A stretch of 64,000 nt of DNA. It comes from Colimorpha sp045640985. GTDB lineage: Bacteria; Bacteroidota; Bacteroidia; Bacteroidales; P3. Shown here in pieces: positions 26,318 through 33,342 of this stretch. The notes under the pieces were generated by a model. The model did not search any database and was not told the origin of the DNA. It saw only the letters and a program-made list of their open reading frames with translations. The stretch lies in NCBI GenBank assembly GCA_045640985.1, contig JAZUFZ010000037.1:5170-69169 (forward strand). Direction: 5' to 3'. Position 1 is the first letter of the stretch; each line of letters begins with the position of its first letter. The position numbers and the translations under genes were made by a program.

Positions 26318-27694
26318 TCAATTACCAAAAACTTTCCGGAACACTTCCTGTATTTCACCGACTTCAACAATATCAATATTGAAACGTTTTCTGTCGATTC
26401 CCTTGAGATTGTATCGAGACACATATATCTTTTCAAATCCCAATCGGTCGGCTTCCGCAATCCGCTGTTCCACACGGCTCACTGGGCGGATTTCTCCGCT
26501 CAAACCCATCTCAGCGGCAAAACAGTATTTGGGACTGACAGGCATATCAATATTGCTCGAAAGTATAGCTCCAACCACAGCAAGATCCATTGCTGGATCG
26601 TTCACCTTTATACCACCAGCCACATTCAAGAAAACATCTTTTACGCCCAGTTTGAAGCCGCATCTTTTTTCCAACACTGCCAGAAGCATACTCAGCCGCT
26701 TAAAGTCAAACCCGTTAGCATTTCGCTGAGGGGTTCCATATACAGCACTGCTCACCAAAGCCTGAACCTCAATAAACATCGGACGGGCTCCTTCCAACGT
26801 TGCTGCGACAGCCGCCCCGCTCAGTGTTTCATCTCGCTGTCCCAGCAGATATTCCGACGGATTGGCGACTTCTCTCAAACCGTTTCCTGCCATTTCAAAA
26901 ATACCAATTTCCGACGTGCTTCCGAAACGGTTTTTCAAAGAACGGAGGATTCTAAATCCGTAATTTCTGTCTCCTTCAAACTGCAGGACACAATCCACAA
27001 TATGCTCCATCACCTTAGGTCCTGCCAACGTACCATCTTTAGTGATATGACCCACGAGCATTACCGGCACTCCACTTTCCTTGGCATATCGCTGAAACTC
27101 CGTGGTACACTCCCGTATCTGGGATACGCTTCCCGCCGAAGAATCAATATTCTCACTACATAAAGTCTGGATAGAATCCGCTATAAGCAAATCCGGCTGA
27201 ATCGAACTCACATGCTCAAAGATTTTTTTTGTACTCGTTTCAGTCACCACATAGCAATTCCGTCCTCCCTTGCCAGTCGAAAGACGATCCGCACGCATTT
27301 TTATCTGCTGTTCACTCTCCTCTCCGCTCACATAAAGAATTTTCTTACCATTGATAGAGAGTGCTGTTTGCAGCAGCAGTGTAGATTTTCCAATTCCAGG
27401 CTCGCCTCCCAGAAGAAGCAGGCTTCCCGGTACAATTCCTCCACCTAATACCCTGTCAAATTCCTCACATCCGGTAGCTATTCGCTCCGTCTCACTATAG
27501 GAAACATCCTGTATCAGTTTCGGGAAACTTTCCTGAAGGCCCTTCTTCACCACGCCTTTACCTGTCGGATGTACAAGTTCTACCACCTCCTCATCAAAGG
27601 TGTTCCACTGTCCGCATTCCGGACAACGTCCCAACCAACTCGAAGACTGGTATCCGCATTCCCGACAATAGAAATATGATTTAGGTTTTGCCAT
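26318..27694 (-). CDS. radA: DNA repair protein RadA/Sms
   Basis: A 458-aa RecA-like helicase that promotes branch migration in recombination. The N-terminal zinc finger has Cys10, Cys13, Cys24 and Cys27 (CRECG...CPECG). Walker A is GEPGIGKST at 97-105, Walker B LLIADSIQTL, and the RadA-specific KNRFGST motif is near residue 250. The C-terminal Lon-like domain contains DLAVVGAILSS and EMGLSGEIRPV. All expected parts and the length are present. It stands between the antiporter and U32 genes; both flanking gaps contain a GCGAATAAC-type short repeat. Confidence 0.96.
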   Translation of the reverse strand: MAKPKSYFYCRECGYQSSSWLGRCPECGQWNTFDEEVVELVHPTGKGVVKKGLQESFPKLIQDVSYSETERIATGCEEFDRVLGGGIVPGSLLLLGGEPGIGKSTLLLQTALSINGKKILYVSGEESEQQIKMRADRLSTGKGGRNCYVVTETSTKKIFEHVSSIQPDLLIADSIQTLCSENIDSSAGSVSQIRECTTEFQRYAKESGVPVMLVGHITKDGTLAGPKVMEHIVDCVLQFEGDRNYGFRILRSLKNRFGSTSEIGIFEMAGNGLREVANPSEYLLGQRDETLSGAAVAATLEGARPMFIEVQALVSSAVYGTPQRNANGFDFKRLSMLLAVLEKRCGFKLGVKDVFLNVAGGIKVNDPAMDLAVVGAILSSNIDMPVSPKYCFAAEMGLSGEIRPVSRVEQRIAEADRLGFEKIYVSRYNLKGIDRKRFNIDIVEVGEIQEVFRKVFGN

Positions 27695-27758
27695 GACAGT
27701 TTCTATATTTTAGCCCCCGTTACTCGCTTCTTTTAATTTTAACACAAAGGCAATCGGC

Positions 27759-29009
27759 TCAAAATTCATCTATCACAGTATCGATCCTATAAACCTTATC
27801 GCCTCTGCGCAAAGGCACACTGGTCTTGAAACTAAGTTCCTCGCCTTGATGTGCGACCTCCACAGGTTTCAAGGCTACACGGATTTCTTCAATTCTGTCC
27901 TCATAAACGCCCGTAGTAGGACCAGTTACCATCACTCTGTCCCCCACCTTAAGGTCATTCGCCGTCTGGAGCTTCATTTCTACGCACTGCACTCTGTTGA
28001 AGTAATTGGTCACCAGGCCTAAGAATACTTTGTTTTCAGTAGCCTGAGAACCATAACGCTCCGTCCATTCACCCATCTTGCGTCCCAGATAGTAGCCATC
28101 CCAGAATCCTCGGTTATAAACCGTCTTCAAGCGTTCGTTCCAGTTCTCGATTTTCTCTTTACTGTAGGTTCCGTCAGCGATAGACTCTACAGCTTCCTTA
28201 TAGCATTGGGTCACCGTCTTTACATAGTCTGCACTACGACCACGGCCTTCCAGTTTCAACACCTTCACGCCTGCCTTCACCACCTTATCCAGGAAATCGA
28301 TGGTCTTCAGATCCTTTGGCGACATAATATACTTGTTGTCTATCACCAGTTCCGTGTCACTCTCAAGGTCTTTCACCAGATACTGGCGGCGACACAGCTG
28401 AAGACACTGCCCCCGGTTGGCACTGTAATTATAGTTGTCAAGACTCAGATAGCACTTCCCGCTGATGCTCATACAAAGCGCGCCATGGGCGAAAATCTCA
28501 ATTTCCACCAGTTCGCCTTTAGGTCCGCGGATATCATTGTCCTTGATATACTGGGTAATTTCCGCCACCTGTTTCAGACTCAACTCGCGGGCAGTTACCA
28601 TCACATCGGCAAACTTCGAGTAATACTTCACTGCCTCCACATTCGAGATACTGCACTGGGTGGAGATATGAATTTCCATCCCGATGGAGTTGGCATAACT
28701 TATCACAGCCATATCCGAAGCGATAATAGCACTGATGCCAGCCTCCTTCGCCGTGCGTACGATTTCATGCATCTCTTCAATCTCGTCGTTGTAAATTACT
28801 GTATTCACCGTCAGATAGGTCCTCACCCCATGTTCGCGCGCGATTGTGGCGATCTTTACCAGATCCGACAAATCAAAGTTATTGGCTGAACGGGATCGCA
28901 TATTCAGTTTTCCCACACCGAAATATACAGAATCCGCACCGGCCTGTATTGCTGCCATAAGACTCTCGTAGGAGCCTACTGGAGACATTATTTCCACTTT
29001 ATTTTTCAT
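27759..29009 (-). CDS. U32 family protein (tRNA/rRNA hydroxylation type)
   Basis: A 416-aa protein of the U32 'peptidase' family. The TIM-barrel-like N-terminus (MSPVGSYESLMAAIQAGADSVYFG) is followed by the signature EIFAHGALCMSISGKCYLS and cysteines (GQCLQLCRR) that bind an Fe-S cluster in family members. Characterised relatives (TrhP, RlhA) hydroxylate tRNA or rRNA using prephenate; proteolysis is not well supported. The product is probably an RNA-modification enzyme, with the exact target unknown. The upstream gap (29010-29227) is about 200 bp and holds two copies of a short repeat. Confidence 0.9.
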   Translation of the reverse strand: MKNKVEIMSPVGSYESLMAAIQAGADSVYFGVGKLNMRSRSANNFDLSDLVKIATIAREHGVRTYLTVNTVIYNDEIEEMHEIVRTAKEAGISAIIASDMAVISYANSIGMEIHISTQCSISNVEAVKYYSKFADVMVTARELSLKQVAEITQYIKDNDIRGPKGELVEIEIFAHGALCMSISGKCYLSLDNYNYSANRGQCLQLCRRQYLVKDLESDTELVIDNKYIMSPKDLKTIDFLDKVVKAGVKVLKLEGRGRSADYVKTVTQCYKEAVESIADGTYSKEKIENWNERLKTVYNRGFWDGYYLGRKMGEWTERYGSQATENKVFLGLVTNYFNRVQCVEMKLQTANDLKVGDRVMVTGPTTGVYEDRIEEIRVALKPVEVAHQGEELSFKTSVPLRRGDKVYRIDTVIDEF

Positions 29010-29017
29010 TTTTTTAC

Positions 29018-29090
29018 CGTTATTCGCTACATTTAATTTTCCTTATGGTGCTCATGACCTCCGGTTATTCGCTTCATTAATAATTTTAAC
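29018..29090. repeat. GCGAATAAC-type dispersed short repeat (two copies here)
   Basis: On the minus strand, AAAATTAAATGTAGCGAATA (29021-29040) and AATTATTAATGAAGCGAATA (29065-29084) are variants of one motif that continues into ACGG or ACCGG. Further copies lie at 27716-27742 (AAGCGAGTAACGG) and 26272-26300 (GCGGCGAATAACGATG). Thus the gaps after the antiporter start, after radA and after the U32 gene all carry it. The rest of 29010-29307 contains a TATCTTTGC box at 29219-29227 without a good -33 element, and no gene. Confidence 0.6.
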
Positions 29091-29307
29091 ACCAAGGCGC
29101 TACTCATTCCATTTGAATTCACTTGTGGCGCAGCAACCTTCGGTTTGCTCCCGTAAAGGTCGCAGAGATAACTACATAACATCCGTCATCACGCCAGCAA
29201 CCATTCACTAAAAGCAATGCAAAGATACAACTTTTTTTTCAAATACAGAAGCCTCGTAGCAACATTTTTTTCAAAAACAGACCATCACGCTATCAGTCAG
29301 CAACTTG

Positions 29308-29476
29308 TATATAATATTTTATCGTACAAAATTTTCAATAAATATTTCTAAAAACATTTTTCTCTCTTTGGGAATATTTCCTATTGATTTTCTTTTTCCC
29401 GCAGATGCTGGACAAAACAAAAGGAGGTCTTTCGGCCTCCTTTTGTCTTATCAATGTTGTAGATTCAACTAATTTA
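29308..29476. repeat. Direct repeat, left copy (about 165 bp)
   Basis: Nearly the same sequence recurs at 31187-31362. The shared core runs from TATAATATTTTATC through a stretch with CTCTCTTTGGGAATATTTCC, a terminator hairpin and GATTCAACTA. The copy here has a decayed version of the promoter that is intact in the right copy (CAAGTTGC instead of TAACTTTGC on the minus strand). The two copies bracket the TM2/DUF2752/lipoprotein segment. Confidence 0.85.
29418..29445 (-). terminator. Terminator downstream of the 29542-30042 lipoprotein gene
   Basis: CAAAAGGAGG pairs with CCTCCTTTTG (10-bp stem, 8-nt loop), followed on the minus strand by a T-rich TTTTGTTTTG run. Confidence 0.8.
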
Positions 29477-29541
29477 CTGTGGGGAAAGTTTCGTTATAGA
29501 AATATCCCGAGTTCCACCCCAATTTGTGTGGAATCTGCAAA

Positions 29542-30042
29542 TTAATCCCAGGTAAAATCGTCTCCTTTGGTAAGTGTTCCGCTATCATGGAGAGGGATGG
29601 CATGCCCTGTGTAACTATCTCCAAAAAGAAAATCTTGTTTGGAGAATTCTCCAGTACAGGGATCAAACGCATAATCGGGGTCCGATTTTGAATAGCCGTC
29701 AATCTCATACAAATCAATTGACATGTGTTTCTTTCCTGTGATACCGTCCCGACGTTCTGAAACTTTGCATTTGCATTTTTGGGGAGTGCCCCAATTTCCA
29801 TCCTTACGAAATGCTTCGTATACTTCAGCTTCACCATTTTCAAATATAACTTTGGTCATCATGAAGTCGTCTGTACTCGCCCAAGTGGTCCCGTTAACCC
29901 ATTGCATTATGTTCTCTGGTGTTGCTTCTCCAGAAAAAAAATCGGAGTTTCTATTACTGCTATTGCAGCTAATAATAAAGAATGTTGAAAAAAGAAGCAT
30001 CATTGATGTGAGGCTGATGTTAATTAGTGCTTTCTTCTTCAT
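29542..30042 (-). CDS. Putative lipoprotein of unknown function
   Basis: A 166-aa protein with a lipoprotein signal peptide (LLFSTFFIISC, lipidated Cys at residue 26). The mature part has no recognised domain; it contains WVNGTTWASTDD, KCKCKVSERRDG and an acidic DPDYAFDPCTGEF stretch, and the overall size suggests a small beta-rich fold. The ATG at 30042 lies 17 nt after a CCCGACACG leader element. It is the last gene before a strong terminator and lies downstream of the TM2/DUF2752 pair. An overlapping frame to 29843 has no signal sequence and is a shadow. Confidence 0.7.
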   Translation of the reverse strand: MKKKALINISLTSMMLLFSTFFIISCNSSNRNSDFFSGEATPENIMQWVNGTTWASTDDFMMTKVIFENGEAEVYEAFRKDGNWGTPQKCKCKVSERRDGITGKKHMSIDLYEIDGYSKSDPDYAFDPCTGEFSKQDFLFGDSYTGHAIPLHDSGTLTKGDDFTWD

Positions 30043-30075
30043 TGTTATATCCCTAAATTCGTGTCGGGCGCAACT
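30043..30075 (-). promoter_or_regulatory. CCCGACACG start-proximal leader element, copy A
   Basis: Minus strand AGTTGCGCCCGACACG (30060-30075), then 17 nt containing AGGGATAT to the ATG at 30042. The same element precedes the genes starting at 30855, 61407 and 62780. Confidence 0.7.
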
Positions 30076-30187
30076 ATTATACTATTACAATTAAAATATT
30101 ATCTTAAACTACATATTATTCCTTATCGCATCAAACACAATTATTCTTAACATAATTCATTGACCAATATAGATTTGACTATACAAC

Positions 30188-30514
30188 TTATAACCTTTTA
30201 AGGTAATTCCAATAAGCATTTGCTACAGCCATGATAAGAAATATGAAAAAAATAGCCTTTGGATGTGGATGCTGTGTGAGAAATCTATTAAATGGCTTTT
30301 TAAATATTTTTTCAACTAAGCAAGTGTTGAAGAAAAAATCTGTCACCCACAATAATGAATATACCACAATACATACTACAAGCGATAATCCTATTGGATT
30401 AAGATAAAGTGCCTCCTGGACATGACCATGCAATAATGCAATTACTGCCCTTGTTGTTCCACATCCAGGACATGGCACTCCAAAAAACCACTTAAAAGGG
30501 CAAACCCAATGCAT
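30188..30514 (-). CDS. DUF2752 membrane protein
   Basis: A 108-aa protein with the DUF2752 signature CPFKWFFGVPCPGCGTTRAV near the N-terminus, followed by two or three transmembrane helices (LSLVVCIVVYSLLWVTDFFF and AIFFIFLIMAVANAYW). Function unknown. Its ATG overlaps the stop of the TM2 gene (TAATG at 30512-30516), implying coupled translation. TM2-DUF2752 gene pairs recur in Bacteroidota, from general knowledge. Confidence 0.85.
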   Translation of the reverse strand: MHWVCPFKWFFGVPCPGCGTTRAVIALLHGHVQEALYLNPIGLSLVVCIVVYSLLWVTDFFFNTCLVEKIFKKPFNRFLTQHPHPKAIFFIFLIMAVANAYWNYLKRL

Positions 30515-30855
30515 TAAATATTAACTGACTCATTGAATTTATTATAGTTATAGTCCCATGTCATTTTTTTGATATTGATAATATCAATAATCCAAAGGAC
30601 TCCACAACATCCCCAAGTCAATAATTTTAATATACCCATACCAACATTTCCAAGCATGAATCTGTCTATTCCCAAATAACCTAAAAGAATAGAAAGAATC
30701 AACATTGTTGACGGATCTTTATAGTCTGTACCCGTTACTACTACAGCTTTATCATCTGGAATTGCAGAAAGTTTGCTCTTAATTTCAGAAATTTGAGCAG
30801 TAGAAAAATTCTTCATATTCTGAGACATGAAGAGATTAATTTGATTTTGATCCAT
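30514..30855 (-). CDS. TM2 domain membrane protein
   Basis: A 113-aa protein. About 45 N-terminal cytoplasmic residues (MSQNMKNFSTAQISEIKSKL) precede a TM2 domain: two helices around the LGYLGIDRFMLGNVGMGILK turn and LLTWGCCGVLWIIDIINI. The TM2 function is unknown. It is the first gene of a three-gene run (TM2, DUF2752, lipoprotein) whose message begins with a roughly 320-nt leader containing the structured RNA at 30890-31175. The ATG follows a CCCGACACG leader element. Confidence 0.85.
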   Translation of the reverse strand: MDQNQINLFMSQNMKNFSTAQISEIKSKLSAIPDDKAVVVTGTDYKDPSTMLILSILLGYLGIDRFMLGNVGMGILKLLTWGCCGVLWIIDIINIKKMTWDYNYNKFNESVNI

Positions 30856-30886
30856 AATTTCCCCCTAATACGTGTCGGGCACAACT
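30856..30886 (-). promoter_or_regulatory. CCCGACACG start-proximal leader element, copy B
   Basis: Minus strand AGTTGTGCCCGACACG (30871-30886), then TATTAGGGGGAAATT to the ATG at 30855 (15 nt). It lies immediately downstream of the structured leader RNA. Confidence 0.7.
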
Positions 30887-30889
30887 GTT

Positions 30890-31175
30890 TGATTATCTCG
30901 GCTCGGAAATAATGGTGATAAACAACATCAAGAAAGTGGAGCCATCCATTCTCCTATACTTTTACGAGTAGGGTCTGGACTCCCTGAAAAACCAAAATAA
31001 AGGTTGTATGAATTGCTCCACTGGGGATGTATCGTATATTTACGAATACAAACCACGGGAGCGCTATAAATACCTTCATTCCTGGTTTTATTAGTAAATT
31101 GTCCAGATTTACCCGTAAGGAATAAAGCGAAAATGCGCTTTCTCAATCGATTACATTATCTAATCTCTCGATAAT
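30890..31175 (-). ncRNA. Candidate structured leader RNA, copy 1
   Basis: Minus-strand elements in order: hairpin ATTATC/GATAAT (31175-31170 with 31160-31155); GCG/CGC hairpin with an ATTTT loop; stem ATTCC/GGAAT enclosing hairpin GTAAA/TTTAC with loop TCTGGAC (31107-31101); hairpin TGTAT...ATACA; stem AGTGGAGC/GCTCCACT (31022-31015 with 30942-30935) enclosing AGGG/CCCT with loop GTCCAGA (30980-30974), the exact complement of TCTGGAC; last, ATTAT/ATAAT with loop GAGCC. All have equivalents at 46900-47203, most with different pairing bases. No protein is encoded. It could be a cis-regulatory leader or an independent RNA processed from it. Confidence 0.8.
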
Positions 31176-31181
31176 TCGTCT

Positions 31182-31214
31182 GCAAAGTTACATATAATAT
31201 TTTATCCGAACAAA
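31182..31214 (-). promoter_or_regulatory. Promoter of structured RNA copy 1 and TM2 operon
   Basis: Minus-strand TTTG (31211-31214), 20-bp spacer, TAACTTTGC (31182-31190). The predicted start is near 31175, the first base of the first hairpin. Confidence 0.8.
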
Positions 31215-31362
31215 TTTTTTCAAAAAAATATTTCTAAAAACATTTTTCTCTCTTTGGGAATATTTCCTATTGATTTTCTCTTTCCCGCAGATGCGTATAA
31301 GACAAAAGGAGGTCTTTCGGCCTCCTTTTGTCTTATCAATGTTGTTGATTCAACTATATCTT
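31187..31362. repeat. Direct repeat, right copy (about 165 bp)
   Basis: Partner of 29308-29476. It carries the terminator of the lipoprotein gene at 31354-31758 and the intact -33 element and upstream part of the promoter of the structured RNA, reading leftwards. Confidence 0.85.
31297..31336 (-). terminator. Terminator of the 31354-31758 lipoprotein gene
   Basis: ATAAGACAAAAGGAGG (31297-31312) pairs perfectly with CCTCCTTTTGTCTTAT (31321-31336), a 16-bp stem with an 8-nt loop. Confidence 0.8.
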
Positions 31363-31758
31363 ATGGAAGTGCATTACCATATAGACATCTTCTTCGTAAT
31401 GGATTCCGAGGCGGGTGGCGGTAAGTTCTTCGATATACCACGTTACTACCCGGTCGTTATCGTAGGTAAGGATGAAATGAAGTTCATCGCCCACCTGTTC
31501 CCAGCGGCAGTCCTGTTCATCGACACCGTTGAACATCTTCAATGTTCCGTCCTCCATGAAATTAAGTTTGAAGTTAGGATACCATGAAGTGCAATCCACT
31601 GTATCGGTACGTCCTTCATAGATATAACCAGCATCGTCTATCAGCCAGGTTCCGACAATATCACCTTTCGGCTCTGCCTCCGGCTTGTCTTTCTTGCAGG
31701 CACTGAAAGCTATAATCAACGTCAATGCGACTGCGAAAATCTTGAATATATTTTTCAT
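31354..31758 (-). CDS. Lipocalin-like lipoprotein
   Basis: A 134-aa protein with a lipoprotein signal (MKNIFKIFAVALTLIIAFSAC, Cys21) followed by a charged linker KKDKPEAEPKGD. The mature domain starts IVGTWLIDDAGYIY and continues LNFMEDGTLKMFNG...WEQVGDELHFILTYDND. This GTW...F..DGT..W pattern is typical of the small lipocalin-like domains of Bacteroidota outer-membrane lipoproteins. Ligand unknown. Its downstream terminator region is duplicated after the unrelated lipoprotein at 29542. Confidence 0.75.
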   Translation of the reverse strand: MKNIFKIFAVALTLIIAFSACKKDKPEAEPKGDIVGTWLIDDAGYIYEGRTDTVDCTSWYPNFKLNFMEDGTLKMFNGVDEQDCRWEQVGDELHFILTYDNDRVVTWYIEELTATRLGIHYEEDVYMVMHFHKI

Positions 31759-31776
31759 ATCATTTGGTTTTTTATC

Positions 31777-31832
31777 AAAAAAAACAATTGAGAATCATAA
31801 ATTATGGACGCCCATAATTCATGATTCTCAAA
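31777..31832 (-). terminator. Strong terminator downstream of argF
   Basis: TTGAGAATCAT...ATTATGG (31788-31807) and CCATAAT...ATGATTCTCAA (31812-31832) form a long stem with one mismatch and a short loop, followed on the minus strand by eight T (31777-31784). Confidence 0.85.
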
Positions 31833-31842
31833 TTACCCAAAA

Positions 31843-32844
31843 TTAGTCACCGAGGGTTGCTACCATAACAGCCTTGATGGTATGGAGACGGTTTTCAGCT
31901 TCGTCAAATACGATGCTGTTCTTGCCTTCGAATACTTCTTCAGTAACTTCGAGACCGTTTACGCCGAATTTCTCATATACATCGCGGCCAACTTTGGTTT
32001 CGAGGTTATGGTATGCTGGGAGGCAGTGCATGAATTTGCACTCTGGATTGCCAGTCATTTCCATCATCTTGGCATTTACCTGATAAGGCATGAGGAGGTC
32101 GATACGTTCTTTCCAAACGCTGTCGGGTTCACCCATGGATACCCAAACGTCGGTAGCAATGAAATCGCTGCCCTTTACGCCCTTCTTTACATCATCGGTA
32201 ATCATAATGCGTGCGCCGCTTTCCTTAGCGATTTCCTTGCAGCGTTTTACGAGTTTTGCATCTGGCTGGAGGCTCTTGGGAGCAACAAGACGAATGTCCA
32301 TACCCATGATGGAGCCGAATGCGAGGTAGCTGTTAGCCATGTTGAAACGGCTGTCGCCTACGTATGTGAAGGTTACCTGGTTGAGAGGCTTGTTGGTGTG
32401 TTCCATAACGGTGAGGAAGTCAGCGAGCATCTGGGTTGGGTGACTCTCGTTGGTAAGGCCGTTCCAAACAGGAACATCGGCATACTGTGCGAGTTCTTCA
32501 ACGATTTCCTGACCGAAACCACGGTATTCAATACCGTCGAACATACGGGAAAGTACGCGTGCTGTATCTTTCATGGATTCCTTAACGCCGATCTGGCTGC
32601 CAGTAGGTCCCAGATAGGTTACATGTGCTCCCTGATCGTGAGCTGCGCATTCAAAAGCGCAACGGGTACGGGTGGAGGTCTTTTCAAAAATCAGGGCAAT
32701 GTTCTTGCCTTTAAGGGTTGGCTGCTCGGTACCGGTGTATTTTGCACGTTTGAGGTCACGAGACAGGTCGAGAAGATACTGGAGTTCTTTCTGTGAGAAG
32801 TCAAGAATCTTCAAAAAATCGCGGTTTCTTAAATTGTAAGCCAT
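31843..32844 (-). CDS. argF: Ornithine carbamoyltransferase
   Basis: Catalyses carbamoyl phosphate + ornithine to citrulline + phosphate, or the reverse in catabolism. The product is 333 aa. Carbamoyl-phosphate binding motifs are STRTR (57-61) and HPTQ (135-138), the ornithine-binding segment is SMGEP, and the cysteine motif HCLP is near residue 275. The same operon carries carbamate kinase, which suggests the catabolic direction (citrulline phosphorolysis giving ATP). No arginine deiminase is in the window. A 4-TM protein gene lies between it and arcC. Confidence 0.96.
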   Translation of the reverse strand: MAYNLRNRDFLKILDFSQKELQYLLDLSRDLKRAKYTGTEQPTLKGKNIALIFEKTSTRTRCAFECAAHDQGAHVTYLGPTGSQIGVKESMKDTARVLSRMFDGIEYRGFGQEIVEELAQYADVPVWNGLTNESHPTQMLADFLTVMEHTNKPLNQVTFTYVGDSRFNMANSYLAFGSIMGMDIRLVAPKSLQPDAKLVKRCKEIAKESGARIMITDDVKKGVKGSDFIATDVWVSMGEPDSVWKERIDLLMPYQVNAKMMEMTGNPECKFMHCLPAYHNLETKVGRDVYEKFGVNGLEVTEEVFEGKNSIVFDEAENRLHTIKAVMVATLGD

Positions 32845-32874
32845 GGTTTAATATTTTTATTGGTTATTTATCAT

Positions 32875-33261
32875 TTATTGTTTATTTGTTCCGGCATCGG
32901 TCGGATACTTGGCAAGGAATTTGCCGACAACGAGGGCAATCAGCACGCAGAGAGCCCCTACGATGGTCAGCATACGGCCTCCCGGCCAATGCATGAGGAG
33001 AAAGAGCACACCGATAAGGACGACACCCATGCTCCAAAAGAGCAGCAGATGGTCGAACGTGTTCTTCTCATACGCCATAAGGAAGAACGATATGGCCGCC
33101 AGAGCAAATCCCACTACCAGAGGAATACTGGTCACATTGGTAAATTTGAGGATAAGGCCGACAAACGTCAGCACAGCCCCCAATCCGAGCATCACGCGCA
33201 AAGCGATACGAACGGCTTTGTGCTGAAGCAATTTGGACAGTATTATATTTTCAAAATACAT
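32875..33261 (-). CDS. Small four-helix membrane protein
   Basis: A 128-aa protein with about four transmembrane helices (VMLGLGAVLTFVGLILKF, LVVGFALAAISFFLMAY, LLLFWSMGVVLIGVLFLL, MLTIVGALCVLIALVVG). It contains MHWPGGRMLTIVG, resembling the HWPG..ML..G motif found in GldL-type and other small Bacteroidota membrane proteins, but it is much shorter than GldL. Function unknown. It lies between arcC and argF on the same strand, 30 bp before argF, so it is part of that operon. Confidence 0.75.
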   Translation of the reverse strand: MYFENIILSKLLQHKAVRIALRVMLGLGAVLTFVGLILKFTNVTSIPLVVGFALAAISFFLMAYEKNTFDHLLLFWSMGVVLIGVLFLLMHWPGGRMLTIVGALCVLIALVVGKFLAKYPTDAGTNKQ

Positions 33262-33342
33262 ATCTTATATCTTTTTCAAATGATGATCTATAGCTTGTAT
33301 CCTCTGTAATTTCCAAAGTTTCCGGCGCCCATTCTCGGCCCG

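Noticed and set aside
29469..29843. 124-codon minus-strand frame overlapping the lipoprotein gene
   Set aside because: The 29542-30042 frame has a lipoprotein signal peptide and a leader element; this one has neither.
30043..30075. Integron attC site at the CCCGACACG element
   Set aside because: GTTGTGC does not fit the GTTRRRY core, no paired inverse core follows, and no integrase gene is present.
30928..31146. 72-codon minus-strand frame upstream of the TM2 gene
   Set aside because: It lies within the structured leader RNA. The homologous RNA at 46915-47203 does not keep the frame, and the stems vary without regard to codons.
30856..31175. Known RNA classes (cobalamin or lysine riboswitch, 6S, tmRNA, RNase P)
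   Set aside because: None of the conserved core sequences of these classes, such as a B12 box or the RNase P core, is visible. Only the general kissing-loop idea is shared.
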